From Azadirachta indica (lineage: Eukaryota; Streptophyta; Magnoliopsida; Sapindales; Meliaceae), in assembly GCA_022749755.1 (NCBI GenBank), contig CM040450.1, forward strand, positions 12,794,913 to 12,858,912: DNA of 64,000 nt, written 5' to 3'. Below, piece by piece: positions 63,367 through 64,000 of this stretch. The notes under the pieces are model-generated. The model was not told where the DNA came from and did not search any database. It was given only the letters and a program-made list of their open reading frames with translations. A program made the position numbers and the translations under genes. Positions within the stretch are counted from its first letter, which is position 1; every line of letters starts with the position of its first letter.

Positions 63367-64000
63367 GTATTTTGCTTTCCCCATATTGCTGGCTCACACT
63401 TGTGTATTGCTAAATTTATGTGAAGATAGTGGAAATTTTACATTTGTTAGTGCAAGTTAGAAGTGTGTATGGATTAAATATAAGCAACAAATGAAATCAA
63501 TAAAGAATGTATGAATCATGAATGATTTGAGCTTCAATTAACTGAAGGAAAACGGTTGTTATAAGGGAAAGTAGATCATTTACTAGCTGGCTTAGATGGG
63601 GAATTTGATATGCAACTCCAGTTGTGTCTTGCTGATTTAAGTTACCTTAAATGTTATTGTGGAAATGTAATGGTCATTTGATGTTAATAACTAAGGTTAA
63701 TGTCATTCAGATTACTATGTTTGTTAGGGTTTAGTACTTTTTAGATGATATCATTAGTTGTACCAAGTGTATCATGGATGGCAAAAATTTGATGTGTGAA
63801 TTACAAAAATTGAGTAATAGTGGTTATGTATAATATCCTTGTCAAAAGAAGAGATACGTGACGTTGGCCAGTAACCAATTAATTTATTCTGAGAATGTGC
63901 GAGTCAAATCAAACCAGTTTTAATCAATTTATCCTGCCATGTTATATGACTTGACATGGTCGTACCCAAGTTTGGTTCACCATGGTACATGAGATTCCTG
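63367..64000 (+). other. Probable first intron, runs off the window
   Basis: No open frame or conserved coding signature was seen. T-rich sequence is consistent with an intron of the gene starting at 63145. Confidence 0.4.

Overview
This is a plant nuclear window. Genes are split by GT-AG introns, intergenic DNA is very AT-rich, there are microsatellites and foldback elements, and TIR-NB-LRR (TNL) resistance genes are present, a class largely missing from monocots. The organism is therefore a eudicot. The style of the TNLs resembles those of Sapindales such as Citrus, but that is recollection and not a database result. All exon structures were read by hand from splice signals and reading-frame continuity. 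No tRNA, rRNA or CRISPR array was recognised.

Layout, left to right. (1) 1-2148, minus: signal peptide and leucine-rich repeats of an LRR-VIII-1 receptor kinase whose kinase half lies beyond the left edge. (2) 2149-6740: AT-rich intergenic DNA with a small foldback element. (3) 6741-9911, plus: a six-exon CCHC zinc-knuckle protein. (4) 11279-17226, minus: a 13-exon rhomboid protease with a UBA domain (RBL15 type). (5) 17290-18640: a 1.3 kb AT-rich foldback. (6) 19695-21362, minus: an eEF1A-lysine-methyltransferase-like enzyme. (7) 22636-46583: a cluster of three TNLs on the minus strand. TNL1 and TNL3 are open throughout. TNL2 is interrupted by one stop codon in its NB-ARC region. (8) Between TNL2 and TNL3 lie a decayed 3' half of a PPR gene and a decayed 5' part of the methyltransferase gene, joined head to tail. 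(9) 49263-51660, minus: the intact PPR gene, preceded at its 3' side by a striking long hairpin. (10) 54336-56173 and 58835-59032, minus: cytosolic ribosomal proteins uS7 (RPS5) and eS28 (RPS28). (11) 60.2-61.7 kb: two more foldbacks. (12) 63145 onward, plus: first exon of a probable plastid-targeted protein that runs off the right edge.

The main structural result is that 19.8-50.5 kb is a tandem segmental duplication. The ancestral order methyltransferase - TNL(s) - PPR was copied head to tail, with one breakpoint in methyltransferase exon 4 and the other in the PPR intron. The fusion point is still visible near 39790. It accounts for the full methyltransferase on the left, the full PPR on the right, and the complementary broken halves of both in the middle. 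The three TNLs then diverged by LRR expansion, a nonsense mutation, C-terminal indels and duplication of their leader/promoter modules, most of which carry W-box cores.

Functionally, the window mixes defence genes (TNLs, receptor kinase) with housekeeping genes (ribosomal proteins, RNA-processing and organellar factors).
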